Part shown: positions 1 to 11,480 of the stretch, piece after piece
How the letters are laid out: every line of letters starts with the position of its first letter
Numbering within the stretch: position 1 is the stretch's first letter
NCBI GenBank assembly: GCA_001792895.1
Contig: MARA01000001.1
Coordinates: 3,596,001 to 3,660,000, forward strand
DNA: 64,000 nt
Source of the DNA: Lentinus brumalis
Taxonomy: Eukaryota > Basidiomycota > Agaricomycetes > Polyporales > Polyporaceae
Direction: 5' to 3'
Translations under genes and position numbers: made by a program
The notes under the pieces: generated by a model
Database searches by the model: none
What the model was told of the DNA's origin: nothing
Seen by the model: the letters and a program-made list of their open reading frames with translations, nothing else

Positions 1-135
1 CGCACGGCCTCCCGAGCAGCCCCAGCGGCTGGTTCGCGAGCAAGTCGAACGAGGACGGTGACGTCTCAGGCTTGGCGTCGTCGTACACGCCGAGCTACCA
101 GGCGCGCTCCACTACCGCCGTTGACAGTGCTTCAG
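1..135 (+). CDS. Partial coding exon of unknown gene (5' end outside window)
   Basis: Reading the third forward frame from the window edge gives an open Ser/Thr/Gly-rich stretch that contains SPSGWFASKSNEDGDVSG. It runs to a good splice donor, CAG followed by GTGCGT at 136. The other forward frames are arginine-rich shadow or stop quickly. The gene starts upstream of the window and a 3' exon, if there is one, could not be placed. No family is recognised, and the call rests only on reading frame and donor. Confidence 0.3.
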
Positions 136-938
136 GTGCGTGCTCCTTGGTTTCGAGACGGGCAGAGGATCTTACTCGGAACTGTTAGGCTAGTTCCAAA
201 GTTTGCGACATTCCCCACTCTGTAGTATGTCAAGCCGCAAGTGCTCTTCATCGGTTGATGTCCGCTGCCGTAGTCGTACATGACCAAGTCCCACGTTCTT
301 ATCCCCCCTCCCATGAACATTTTTCGCTTAGCTTGGACTCGGGTTTGGATCTTTTTGCTTATGTTGTTGTGATACGAAGTAGCTGATATACAAAGTTTGA
401 TGACGGATGTGTACGCACGGTCGCGCTCTCGCCTTGCGTTGTGGAACTTTTCATCGGGTCCGTAGCTTCCAGTCAACGTGAACGATCAAGTCCACGAAGT
501 ATATGGTTGTCTGCAGTATCGTCAGTGCATCGCTTGGTCAAGAATTATCGGCCGTACATGGTATCAGTGTCAGTCAATCATCCGCCAAGCATGGCGTGGT
601 ACTGATGCTTATTCACTCTTCTATCGTCGTACAATACTCGTGATGCATCCAAAACCAACCTTGAGCAATCAAGCGATGAGGAAGGAGGCGTCACGATAGT
701 GTTTCGTCAACCCTGAAGCACCCTATCGTACTTAGCCTTTCACCCCGCCCGACGACCACAGAGAGCATTTCAGGACGCTGACATTGATTGGAGGGTAACT
801 TCCGCCCGATAGCACATCCCCAAGATCTTCCAGTGAATAGATTAAGTACAAAAAAAACATCACTGCTCACAAGGACACATTGCTGCTCACAAGGACACAT
901 TGCTGCTCACAACGGACAGAAACCACTCCTACGCTTCG
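136..938. other. Gene-poor stretch with a short tandem repeat
   Basis: I see no convincing gene here. The longest open frames are low-quality, with no recognisable motif or codon bias. It holds a small tandem repeat at about 863-912 and an A-rich run just before it. Confidence 0.4.
863..912. repeat. Tandem repeat, 20-bp unit, about 2.5 copies
   Basis: The unit CTGCTCACAAGGACACATTG is repeated perfectly and then starts a third, partial copy. It lies in non-coding sequence and resembles a minisatellite. Confidence 0.8.
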
Positions 939-1866
939 TCATCCAGTTGTCTCCATCAAGTCCTCTGGAGACGCTGAAGACACTGGCAAATGGCAGGAAC
1001 TGTAAATTGGATAAGTTCCAAGGGTGATGGCAAGTGGCATTCGAACTGACCTCAGGTCTGTCGCGTCCCTATCCCACCACCACCGAAATGACAGCTGTCG
1101 CTCGACACCAAGCACCTTTCGCAAGTCCTTCGCGAGCTGCACACTTTCCTGCTCATAGCACGATGCGTCCATGTCGCGGTTCGTGCCGAGAGACATGACG
1201 AAAGAGTACTCCAGAGAAAGCGGACGCCGGTTCTTGAACGCGAGCTTGGTTCGCCTCGACAGGTACTGAGCCGTCACGAAGGCTGCGCGAGGCGCATCGA
1301 GGTCGATGAGACCGTGCGTGCATTTTGACGCAAACTGCATCAGCTCGGCCGTGGTGAGCGCGAGGCCGTAGTGTAGAAGGGGAAGGCGTCCCCTAGGGAA
1401 GTTGCGCAGGAGACTCGGACTCGGGGGGCATTGAATATGTATGCGGCTGGAAGGCGCACGAAAGGAGGATGATCCTTCACCCAGTCGATGTATCGCTACG
1501 ATAGACACAGTTCAGCAGTTGTTCTAGTGGGTCATGAAAGAACCAACATACCTGGCGGTTAGAATCATCCCCATATATGTCTCGCCAACAATACGGACTT
1601 ATGAGGTCGTCGGAAAGCTCGCTCGAACCTTCCGGGACCTCCGTAACAAACTCTGCCGAGTTTGCTTGCGCTAGCTTTTCGTGATGTTGTACTGACTTTT
1701 CGTTATCGACATATAGCTCGATGACTGCGGAGCTCGGCGAAGGATAGAAGTCGGCAATGATCGACGACGAGGCCGGCAGTGATGGGAAAGACGACGAAAG
1801 GGATGGAGTACTCGTCGACGATGGCGGGTATACTGTCGTCGGTGTTGGTGTGGTGGTCGATGACAT
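939..1866 (-). CDS. Conserved-looking protein of unknown function (frame break in exon 2)
   Basis: The proposed start is the ATG at 1866, followed by a Ser/Thr/Pro-rich N-terminus of about 50 residues. Exon 1 is 1866-1552, the intron has GTATGT/TAG borders, and exon 2 is 1495-939. Exon 2 reads RYIDWVKDHPPFVRLPAAY and then continues in another frame as LLHYGLALTTAELMQFAS. The switch falls in a six-base G run (C on the coding strand) at about 1415-1420. Adding one C makes the two exons sum to 291 codons (290 aa). No known domain is recognised. The mixed Trp/Tyr/His content and the spliced junction support a real gene, but the function is unknown. Confidence 0.45.
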
Positions 1867-2685
1867 GATGTTTCAAAAGCAGAGGGGAAGGTAACACTGT
1901 CAGACGGGCGCACGGTTTTGTGAATGGCGACAGGGGCGGTAGTGAAGAATTTTCCAACAATCATGCTGTCCGGATGATCTCCTATTGTCGAAGTTGAAGC
2001 AAAGGCATCGTGCTCAATATAGCGGAAGTGAGGTCATCAGGCTGGTTAAGGATCGAGCCGAGCGGCTGTGAACGTACTGACCTTCCCGATAGGGATACGG
2101 AGATACTAGACGCCACAGCCCGGTTGCCGACGGCCGCGGGCCAGTGGCCAATCAAGAGGACAGGCCGTAGAACCTAGTTGTATACGACCGAGTATACTCC
2201 GCAAGGACCTCTATGCTTCGGAAGCCCCTGGACATGTCTCTGGGAGTGATACCGGCGGTTCTCCAGTTGCCTCCGCGTCCCTCCTGAGCATGCGTACAGC
2301 TCATCCACGTCCAGAAGTAAGCAGTATTAAGAACAGTATTGGCAAGCAAAGGATTGCGATCGGCGTCAGGTGTCATTTGCTAGTAAGCTTGGCGGGGTTG
2401 CTTTCTCATTCTGCTGTCGCCGGACCTGCGAGAGGGGCAGCCAGCAGCCACCGTGCAGGCCGAGGAGAGCTGTCGGAGGCGGTTTGTCAGCGGGCGGTGA
2501 CGCGGGCGCGGGGCAGACGGGCAAGTCATCATCGGGATGATGCACAGGCCTGGCAGGTGGCACACGCCCGATATACCCTTCAGACACGCCAGACATGGCC
2601 ATCCGCGCCTCTCCTCTCTTCTTCAGCGTTGTTTTCTTACTGCCGCCACGACCTCCCCGTCGCCATCAATTCACCATACCCTGAC
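1867..2685. other. Divergent intergenic region upstream of the SEC14-like gene
   Basis: This separates the minus-strand unknown gene from the plus-strand SEC14-like gene, so it should hold both promoters. Pyrimidine-rich sequence at about 2605-2650 precedes the SEC14 start, as is common in fungal core promoters. Open frames here lack recognisable protein character. Confidence 0.4.
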
Positions 2686-4267
2686 ATGCCCGGCATGGTC
2701 CCCAAGGACAAGCAGGCCATCCTCGACGAGTTCCGCCAGGGCCTCGTCAACGAAGGCCTCATCCACGACGGAGACACCATCGGTACCGACGACGAGACGC
2801 TGCTGTACGTCCTCTCATTTCCGATTTTGTCTGCTCTCTTTCCCTCCCGGTTCCCCGACGCTCATCTCATGTCCGTGCATGCAGTCGCTTCCTGCGTGCG
2901 CGTAACTTCAACCTCAAGCAGTCCACGCTCATGTGGAAGAACTGCCAGCACTGGCGCAGCACCGTCGAGGGCGTCGGCATCGATGAGCTCTACCGCCAAA
3001 TAGACCCGTTTGATGTACGTCATACTTCACTCTACCTCGCTTGCGCCGCGATCGACGTCGTTCCCTGCAGTATCCGGAGCGCGAACTCGTCTTTGACTGC
3101 TGGCCGCTCTACTTCCACAAAGTGCGTTTTTGTTCTTTGCAGTGCATGTCCCCATGCTGACAGCGCGTTTGCGTTACGTACAGACGGACAAGGTTCGTCA
3201 CAGGCCCGGATGCGGGAGATTTATATATGACATTGGCTCATGCGACCTCGCACGCTCGAACAGGAAGGTCACCCGCTAAATTTCCATCATTTCGGCGGCA
3301 TCAATCTGGACAAGCTGCAGAAGCAGATGAGTCTGAAGCGCTTCTGGCAGACCGTCATCGTCAACTGCGAAGCGCTCCCCCGCGAAGTCCTCCCCGCCGC
3401 CTCCGAAGCAGCTGGTAAGCCCATCAACGGCACGTTCGTCGTCGTAGACCTGTCAGGCTTCGGGTGAGTGCTATTTGAGTGCTCGGCACAGCAAACTCGC
3501 TTATTCCCATGGGTGTATGATAGCATCTCTCAGTTCTGGCAGGTGAAAGACTTCTCACGGAGCTCCTTCCAAGTGTCGCAGGACTATTTCCCTGAGACGT
3601 GAGTAGTCCTGTCATTGCCATCCGTGCACATGCCGAGTTTGACCTACACAGCGTCGCACGGTTGGCGATCGTCAACGCGCCCCGTGGCTTCTCGACGATC
3701 TGGAACGTCATGAAGCCCTGGATCGCGAAGGAGACCGCGTCCAAGGTCACCATCCACGGCTCCGACTACAAGTCGAAGCTGCTCGAACTCATTGACGAGG
3801 AGGCGCTCCCTGAGAAGCTCGGCGGCAAGTGCACCTGCACAGCGCACGGCGGGTGCATGAAGAGCAACGCCGGCCCATGGATGCACAATCGCGGGCAGCG
3901 GCGGGAGGCGTGGCTTAAGGGCGAGCGGCCCACGATTGCCATCCTACCTGGCGAGCTCAGCAGCGATGTGCTTCTCCACACCTCGGCCGAGAAGTCGTCT
4001 GAAGTTGAGGTCGAGCCAGAACAGCAGAAGCCCGAGGCAGAATCTTCGGCGCCGACCGATCCCCTCTCGACAAGCGTGTCCGCGAGCACGTCTGAGACGT
4101 CCTCGGAAGAGGACGAGCCCATCGCTACGCCCCCTGTGAGCGAGGGCGACCTCGCGGGCCAGCGGAGCATCTCGAACGAGGCGCTGGAGAAGAGCCTCGG
4201 CCGCATCACCGTTCAGGACGTGCGCGAGGAGGCCCAGACGCGGCAGATGGAGATTGCTGCGGTGTAG
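2686..4267 (+). CDS. SEC14-like phosphatidylinositol transfer protein (CRAL-TRIO)
   Basis: Seven exons (2686-2804, 2885-3014, 3071-3121, 3184-3192, 3264-3463, 3524-3598, 3652-4267) sum to 400 codons (399 aa); the fourth is only 9 nt. The N-terminus reads LLRFLRARNFNLKQS, the classic CRAL-TRIO N-terminal signature. The lipid-binding domain follows with VFDCWPLYFHKTDKEGHPL, FVVVDLSGFGISQFWQ, YFPETVARLAIVNAPRGFS and WIAKETASKVTIHGSDY. The C-terminal third, after about residue 270, is Ser/Glu-rich and probably disordered. SEC14 proteins exchange phosphatidylinositol and phosphatidylcholine between membranes and tune Golgi lipid signalling. The family is clear; which SEC14 paralogue it is cannot be decided here. 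Confidence 0.93.
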
Positions 4268-4640
4268 TTCCCAGCGTATCTTCGTCCTTTCGCGGCAGCG
4301 CAGTGTATCATCTCCCATCCCCCATCGCACACACCTCTATCATCCGTCATCGATCTGCGCGTCGTCAGATGTATAATCCTACGTATGTATCCGACTAGTG
4401 TCTACTAAGGGTACATAGATGGCCGACTAGTTGTATATTATTGCCTGTAGTAGCGCTATGTATTTGTTAGCTCTGTCTGTTAGCTCTGTCTAGTAGAGAT
4501 CATGCACTTGAATAACATATTCTCCGGCTCAGGCCTCTATAGCTCTACCGTTGTGAAGTGCAGCTTGTAAACCCAAGATCGCGGTACTGACCAGCACATG
4601 CCTTCTGACCAGCATCACTGAGACTGGGACTCCTTACGCC
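4268..4640. other. Convergent intergenic region with a short direct repeat
   Basis: This lies between the 3' ends of the SEC14-like gene and the alpha/beta hydrolase gene, so it should hold both terminators. The unit TGTTAGCTCTGTC occurs twice in tandem at about 4465-4490. No gene is seen. Confidence 0.5.
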
Positions 4641-5996
4641 TCAGAGCTTGCCCTTCACTCCTGTGTGCCACACGCCAGTGACCAGCTCGCCCCGCTCCTG
4701 CTGCGCCATCCACTCCAGGACGGTGTCCACGACCTCCTCAGGCATCTGTCGAGCCCCGCCAGTCAGCGCACACCCTGCCAAACCGATTGGCAGACGACGA
4801 ACCCCGGTGAAGTTGTGGTCCGCGTCCTCGACGTAGCGCAGGATGTGCGTGCCGGGGGCGCGCGCGCCGTAGATGCGCGCGTAGATGAAGGCGTCGTAGG
4901 GCGGGACGACGGCGTCTTGCAGCCCGTGCAGGGTGAGGACGTCGATGTGCGCGGGGAAGTGCGCCCAGGCGATGGAGGTGTCGATGGAGGCGAACTCGTC
5001 GTAGTCTTGCTGGTAGAGCCTGCGAGTTGGGGGTTGGAGGCGTTGTCAGCTGGGCCGGGCGGGAGCGGGGGACGGGAGGGAGAGGGGGAAGGGTGGGGGG
5101 GGGGGGGAAAGAGCGAAGCAGCATACTTACCTGGAGATGAAAGGTTTGCGTGCGACCATGGCCTTGCGCTCGAGGAAGCCTTGTCGCTCGAATTCGGCTC
5201 TGTTTGCCTCGAGCTCGTCTTGTGTGCGAGAGTCTGCGTGAGCTTGATATACAGGAATCAGGGGGACCCCGCCTTACCATATACTTTCTGGTACGTCGAT
5301 CCAAATCGGTCAGAGTCTGCAGGTGGTGGAAGTGGAACAGAGGATATGCTCACCTCCATCCGATACCGACCCGCGACGTTCACGTACCGCGTGACGTGTT
5401 TCGCTGCGCCGTCTCTGTGTTTGCACAGCCAGAGCATGGACACGACGCTTCCTCGGGAGTGGCCCACGAGGGTGTCCACGACGTAGCCGTACGTCTTGGT
5501 CAGGTGCTCGACCACTGCCTCGAGGTCGTCGATGTCATTCCCAAACCGCCCGAAGGACCACGTCCCTGGGGTCTCGTGGTTCCCGCTGCATCGGCGTGAA
5601 CGTTGGGATATCGATCTTCGGGTGCGTATGAGGAGGTGCTTACCGGAAGTCGAAACGGAAGGAGTCCATGGGCAGACGGAGAGCAAGCTTCTTCTGGAAG
5701 AGGTAGTCTTTATGCCTGGAGGTACCGTTAGACCCTGTGCGATGTGCCGCAGCTCAATCCATTCCGAGTCTCACCCCATCGCGCCATGGAGAATCTACGG
5801 AGGCGCCTCACTCAGCATCTCGCTGCGTACAGCATACACCCGTAACAGCACGCACCAGAGCTATCTTCCGCCCCTGCGTGGGCTGATCCGGGGAGACCTG
5901 TTCGAGCACTCCGGCAATGGCACAGTCCTTCTCGAGCGGGTGTGGGATGGCGACCTTAGTCGTCTTGACCGACGCGTTCGCTGGAGTGACCGTCAT
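4641..5996 (-). CDS. Alpha/beta-hydrolase family serine hydrolase
   Basis: Seven exons (5996-5856, 5794-5775, 5715-5644, 5585-5354, 5287-5278, 5233-5131, 5019-4641) sum to 319 codons (318 aa). They show the alpha/beta-hydrolase fold: an oxyanion segment ILHGAMGHKDYLFQ, the nucleophile elbow VGHSRGSVV, the acid region LTLHGLQDAVVPPYDA and a catalytic His in VEDADHNFTG. The fifth exon is only 10 nt; without it both frame and fold break. A 13-base G run lies in the intron between exons 6 and 7 (5095-5107). No signal peptide is evident, so it is probably intracellular. Substrate is unknown. It resembles small fungal ester or acyl hydrolases of unassigned role. Confidence 0.85.
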
Positions 5997-6236
5997 TACT
6001 GGACGAGGTTACGGGTTGCCCAGCACTGTCTGGTCGGGTCGTGGCAGTAGAACAAGCAGAAACCCATGGTTCGTGCGTGCGGGGTAGGAGGACGAGTGAC
6101 CGGCTATTGACCGGGAGAACGTACTAAGCTCGCCCGGGCCGGAGTAAGCGAGCGCTTGAGTGCCTTCATCTGGAAGCGTGGGAACCTGCGTAGTTACACC
6201 CAGTACGGGCGAGCGCCTAACCGCACGCTGCTCGTC

Positions 6237-7950
6237 ATGGAGGCCCTGTTATTCAACGTGCGCACGTCTCTCTGCCCTCCTGCTCGTACTTGCTCAGACA
6301 TGCTCGCATCGACAGGTTTCTGGTGGATTTCTGGAGGGGATTGTGCGGGGCTACAAGGCCGGCCTCCTGACCCAGAACCAGTACAACAACCTCACCCAAT
6401 GCGAGACCATTGAGGGTGCGCCTCGCGTACAGGCTGGAGTCGCGACAACACGAGCTGACACGGGTGCGTTCGCATTGCAGACCTCCGGACGCAGCTCTCC
6501 GCGACGGACTATGGCAACTTCCTCGCGAACGAGCCCATGCCCATCTCGACGTCGACCATCTCGGAGAAGGCGACGCAGGTGCTCGTGGACCAGTTCAACT
6601 TCCTCCGGAGCAACGCCGTCGAGCCGCTGAGCAAGTTCCTGGAGTACATGACGTGCGTGACGAGCGTGGTTCGTGTCTGTAGGGTGACTGACGGGATTGC
6701 ACGGACGGCTGCAGGTATGCGTACATGATCGACAACATTGTGCTCGTCATCACCGGAACACTGCACGGGCGGAACGTCGACGAGCTCTTGCAGCGGTGTC
6801 ATCCACTGGGCATGTTCGACACGTTGGGCACGCTGGGTGCTGCGACGAATGGGGAGGAGCTGTACCACTTCGTCTTGAGGGATACGCCTCTAGGTACGTC
6901 GTTTGTCGTGCATCGTAAAGCATAGCACGGGTCGTGATCAGAAGTGTGCAAGTGCAAGTCCCCTGAGACCCGAATCCTCTGTCTTGCTCTTTGCGTCTAT
7001 ACCACCTTCACTGGCTTGATCGCTTGATGCGCCTGGCTGTGAAAGTGCTGTCGCGCAAGGGGAAGACACAGTCCCCATCCTCCCCTGGGAGGGCTCTCTA
7101 CTGCATGAAAGGAGAGAGCACTTCCAGCGGAGGTTCCAAATGGACCGTATGGGTCGCCCGCTGTAGCACGATCGTAGCAGTCCGCGTCCACTGTACATCA
7201 CTCCTGCGTGGTGATATGAGGCTCTCGCCAGACCCGTGTTACGTCCTAGAATCCGTGCTTGTGCTCCTTGACTGACTCACTGACACCTACATTGCAGCTA
7301 ACTACTTTCGGGACTCCGTCACGGCCGCGGACTTGGACGACCTCAACATTGAGATCATCCGTAACACGCTCTACAAGGCCTACCTCGAGGACTTCGACGC
7401 GTTCTGTCAGACGCTCGGCGGGCCCACCGCAGACATCATGCACAACATCCTCTCCTTCGAGGCCGACCGCCGTGCCATTAACATCACCATCAACTCCTTC
7501 GGCACCCAGCTCACCAAGGAGCAGCGCGCGAAGCTCTTCCCGACGATTGGCCGCCTCTTCCCCGAGGGCAACAACGCGCTCGCGCGCGCGGACGATATCG
7601 ACCAGGTCCGCCAGGCGTGCGAAGGGTTCTCCGAGTACCGTGCCTTCTTCGAGGCGTCCTCCGGGGGAGGCTCGCGTGCGAACGGCAACGGGGCTGGGGG
7701 CGGAGAGAGCACCGCGAACCTGCTCGGGGACCTGAGCGAGGAGCTGGGCGCTGCGGCGGACCTCGAGGACCGGTTCTTCGTGCACGAGGTGCACTTGAAC
7801 AAGCTCGCGTTCCTGCAGCAGTTCCAGTATGCGGTGTTCTACAGCTACATCAAGCTGAAGGAGCAGGAGATTCGGAGCCTGACGTGGATCGCGGAGTGCA
7901 TTGCGCAGAACGCGAGGGACAGGATACATGACTTTATCCCCATTTTCTGA
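6237..7950 (+). CDS. VMA6: V-type proton ATPase subunit d
   Basis: Five exons (6237-6257, 6316-6415, 6481-6652, 6715-6893, 7298-7950) sum to 375 codons (374 aa). The sequence follows the V-ATPase V0 subunit d family: [15 protein letters not shown] and [17 protein letters not shown] near the start, [19 protein letters not shown] in the middle, and a C-terminus ending [12 protein letters not shown]. Subunit d is a peripheral V0 protein that couples the V1 motor to the membrane c-ring in vacuole, Golgi and endosome acidification. Compared with other family members it carries a Gly/Ala/Glu-rich insert of about 30 residues (roughly residues 270-300). The 404-nt last intron is long for this window. 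Confidence 0.96.
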
Positions 7951-8270
7951 GCCGGGTAACACGGCTCGGTGCTTGCTTGTAGCTTACGCTGCCCGGTTGT
8001 CGATGGACTTCTTGTACGGCATGGACTGGCGTAATCATATACCTTCTCCGTTGTATGCTCAGGATCGCTACCCGGACACTGGAATCATCACGAACGAGTG
8101 GCAATGACAGCTGTTGGCGAACACGCATAAGGGGAGGGGGAAGCTCTGTTCCAGCCCATGACTATACTCTACATATATCACTACATCGGCATCAGCGCAC
8201 TGCTGCACGGTGATGGGCAGGCTACCACTCACATACACATTATCCTTCTTTCCTGCAGACAATTTCTAGT
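7951..8270. other. Convergent intergenic region
   Basis: This is the 3' flank of both the V-ATPase d gene and the coproporphyrinogen oxidase gene. AT-richer sequence around 8030-8250 probably contains the two polyadenylation regions. No gene is seen. Confidence 0.5.
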
Positions 8271-9324
8271 TCATACCCACGCACGAGGGGCCTTGAGGAC
8301 CTCCGTGAGCTGCGCCTCCCGGGTTTCTGCCTCCGTACCCAGCTCGCTCATGTACTCCCACCGCGCTGTCTCCGGCAGACTCATGAGAATGCTCTCGATG
8401 CGCGCACCAGGCGTCATGAGTCCGAACTTCGTCCCACGGTCGTAGACCAGGTTGAACTCCACGTATCGACCACGTCGCAGCAGCTGCCATCTGCGCTCGG
8501 CCTCGGTGCTGGGGTGCGGTAGCGGCGTTCGAGGATGGGGAGGTAGGACGGGACAAAAGCGTCGCCTGCGCTCTTGACGAACGCGAAGATGTCGTCGGGG
8601 GACTTGGGCCGCTTCGCGTCGTCCGCGAAGCGTTTGTGCGACTCCTCGCAGAGGTCGTCGAAGAAGATGCCCCCGATGCCGCGCGCCTCGCCGCGGTGCG
8701 GGATGAAGAAGTACTCGTCGCACCACTTCTTGAACGTCGGGTAGAGGTCCGCGCCGTGCGCGTCGCACGCGTCCTTAATCGTCCGGTGGAAGTGCACCGC
8801 GTCCTCCTCGTACAGGTACGAGGGCGTGAGGTCACCCCCGCCCCCGAACCACCACGCGATGAGCTCACCGGGCTTCCCCGCGGCCTTCTCCTCCTCGGTC
8901 GGCTCCTGCGTGATCTCGAAGTAGCGGTAGTTGGCGTGCACGGTGGGCGCGTGCGGGTTGCGGGGTGGATGACGAGGGAAATGCCCGCAGCGAAAAAGGG
9001 CACAGAGTTCGCGATGTCGGGGATGGAGGAATGGTCCGCGCGCATCTGCTTGATCGCGGGCGGGGGCAGCGTGCCGTGCACGACGGAGACGTTCACCCCG
9101 GCCTTCTCCAGGATCGTCTGCGGGGGCGGCGCGCCCTCGGGAGAGAATGGCACGGCGAACACGCACGAGCGGCCGGCGCCGCCCTGAGGACGGATCCAGG
9201 AGTCGCGCTTGAAGGGGGGAGCATTCGGGTCGAGCTTCTCAAAGGCCCCGACGATGTCGTCCTGGAGCTTGTGGATGTACTCCTCGACGCGCTTGCGCAT
9301 TGGTACGTCTGCTGGGGCCGCCAT
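8271..9324 (-). CDS. HEM13: Coproporphyrinogen III oxidase, oxygen-dependent (two frame breaks)
   Basis: It converts coproporphyrinogen III to protoporphyrinogen IX in haem synthesis. The start MAAPADVPM at 9324 is followed by the family landmarks [112 protein letters not shown] and [12 protein letters not shown]. The landmarks lie in three consecutive frames. One base is missing in the G run at 8962-8965 (coding strand C), inside the conserved [11 protein letters not shown] motif, and another in the G run at 8511-8514. Adding both gives 352 codons (351 aa), the usual family length. No stop or missing active-site segment is otherwise seen, so assembly error is more likely than a pseudogene. 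Confidence 0.93.
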
Positions 9325-9793
9325 GTGTGCTTGGTATGAGATCTGGGAGTCAAGGCTGCACAAGCCGTGCAAAATATATATGCGCACCGTCCGCCATCCC
9401 GGCCCAGATCCCGGCTCGTCTCGACCGGCGTGAAAATTCGTGCTAGATCGTCTCAGGCCGTCAGTTCGGCGTGGACTGTCGTGAGAAAGGCTGGCCCGAG
9501 GATCTCAAGGTCGTGCCGACGTCGTCGTAGATCGCGGAAGATATATGAAGGCGGAGGTGGAGAGGAAATCCACTGTACCAACACTCGCACCGCTCCGCCG
9601 TTCCCGAAGAGGCAATGCTAGCGCTGGCAGTCGTTGATCGGGTTGTGAGCCTCAACGTACAGTATGTATAACGTGGTTGAAGTTAACAACGCTCTGATCA
9701 TTTAGCCACAAATATGAAGTAGAGACATCCTCCAGGGTATGGAGTGAACTGTGCACAACGTCCCACTGCGACCGTACCCACTCCTGGACACCT
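9325..9793. other. Promoter region of the coproporphyrinogen oxidase gene
   Basis: This lies upstream of the HEM13 start and downstream of the next minus-strand gene. A TATA-like ATATATAT stretch occurs at about 9370-9380. No gene is seen. Confidence 0.45.
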
Positions 9794-11138
9794 CTACTCT
9801 GCGGGGACCACCTCAGCAAATTCCTTCTGCCGCTTCTTTTCCTCCTTCGCAGCTTTGGCCGCCCGCCAGTCAAAAGACAGCCTTCCATCCTTCTCCAGCT
9901 CTTCCTTCACCTCCACCACGAGCACCCGCACCTCCTCCGCTGACATGCGCAACAGCGCACGCTGCCATACGGGAACCTCCGACTTGACATGATTGACAGC
10001 CGCTTCACAGGAAGACGGCGCAGAGTTGGACAGGCGGTCCTTAACTTCGTCCATGATGATCCGCACCGGCATGCCTTCAACACCCGTCCATTCCTGCACG
10101 GTCTTGCCTCGCAGGATCTCCCTGGCGTGTCGCTGAGCCCGACCGACGTAGAGGAGCGCAGCGTGCTCCTCGTCCTTGCCGAAGAATTTGAGGGCGGCGT
10201 CTAGCTTTCCCTCGCAGTTCTGGGAGCTCGCGAAGACAGACGATGTCTCCGTGACCGGTGGTTTGAATGTCGGGTTCTGGAGGTACCGCATGAAGTCTAT
10301 GCGCATCGGGCGGGAGTCGACGCGTTTCTTGGAGGGGGCTTGGTATTCTGAGGACCGATATCGAGCCACGATGGGAAGGACGAAGGGAGAAGTGGCTATC
10401 CACTGGAAGATGTCTTCTTGGGATGCGAAGCCTCGTTCCCATCTGTGCATGGACAGACCGAAGAAGGCGAGGATGTCGCGCATGGACGTCGAGAGGTAGT
10501 ACGTCTGTGGAGGGGCCGTCTCGATTGGTTCTGCGAGCTGTGGTACAGAAAGACACCGTCACGATCCACTCCTCTCGGCTAATAAATGGTATGGCCTAGT
10601 GGGGCGGAAGGCGACGTACCTTCAAGCCGAATATATTGAAGGACAGTCCGGCCGTTTGGGCGAGCAACCCGAGGAAGAAACCAAGGTCCCCGTACGATGA
10701 ATAGAACACGGTGCGTTCCCACTGGGCGCGGTCTTCGCAGACATTGACGTCGACCTGGAAGAACACCTTCCCCTCCCCAAGCGTCAGTTCGGAAGCCTCG
10801 TCTCCGCCTCCTGTCGTTGCGCACACAAAGGCCACCTCCTCGAACGCAGTGGCTGGGATGGCGTAGTTGCTTGTGCGGTTTCCCTCCATCGGGATGCTGC
10901 ACGTCGCGCGCAACGCGTCCTTGACCTCATCGAGAGAGAGACCCTCGCGGGGCTCGCTCACGACGAAGTCCAGGTCACCATAGTCCGCTTTGCCCGGGCA
11001 TTCAGGGGAGACGGCCACATAGGTGTATAATTCCTGTAGGATGGGTATGAGGCGCGACTTCAGCGCATAGTAGAGGGCAGGAGGCATCCTGGGGAAGGTC
11101 GCGTCGGGGAGGAGCGTTCTGAACGCGTTTCCGCCCAT
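9794..11138 (-). CDS. Predicted nucleotidyltransferase-fold protein
   Basis: Two exons (11138-10620 and 10537-9794) sum to 421 codons (420 aa). The N-terminus has the layout of the polymerase-beta-like nucleotidyltransferase fold: MGGNAFRTL, then CPGKADYGDLDFVV with the paired acidic residues of a GD-x-D motif near residue 53, then VFFQVDVNVC with a third acidic residue near residue 125. The segment YGDLGFFLGLLAQTAGLSF follows. The C-terminal half is helical and charged, ending in a Lys/Glu-rich coiled region. The fold assignment is inferred from motif spacing. Substrate and biological role are unknown. No transmembrane segment is seen. Confidence 0.72.
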
Positions 11139-11480
11139 CCTGAGTCGGGTACTTATCAGGGTATCTGAGGATAGAGAGGGGTATAACAGAAGTCGTCAGA
11201 GAGAAACAGTCTTTATAGCAGGCGAACAGACATCTGTCCAACTATGACTCGCGTCGTCATGGTCGTGGTTTGCTGCAGCCTGTCCATGTCAGTGTCGTAC
11301 ATAGCGCTTAATAGGCGATAAGATTAGATGTCCTAACGCCCGGACAAGACTGCGCCCTGCACCTTGGAACGAACCTCCGTCTTGACGCGTAGGAATTTCC
11401 GTCTGTACACGTTCCTCTGCTCGCTCGTGTGTCTACGCGCCGCTCTCTCGCACGACCAGCATCACACAGAACTCCCCACC
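11139..11480. other. Divergent intergenic region
   Basis: This is the shared upstream region of the nucleotidyltransferase-fold gene (minus) and the histone-fold gene (plus). It should contain both promoters. No strong TATA element or gene is seen. Confidence 0.45.

Noticed and set aside
5095..5107. Run of 13 G considered as a possible G-quadruplex or frame-slippage site
   Set aside because: It lies wholly inside an intron of the alpha/beta hydrolase. A polymorphic homopolymer is sufficient explanation.
7246..7962. 238-codon open frame antisense to the V-ATPase d gene
   Set aside because: It is a mirror frame of a well-conserved coding exon, compositionally odd and without motifs.
8636..9339. 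Plus-strand open frames opposite HEM13
   Set aside because: They are shadows of the conserved minus-strand enzyme, with repetitive Val/Arg-rich composition.
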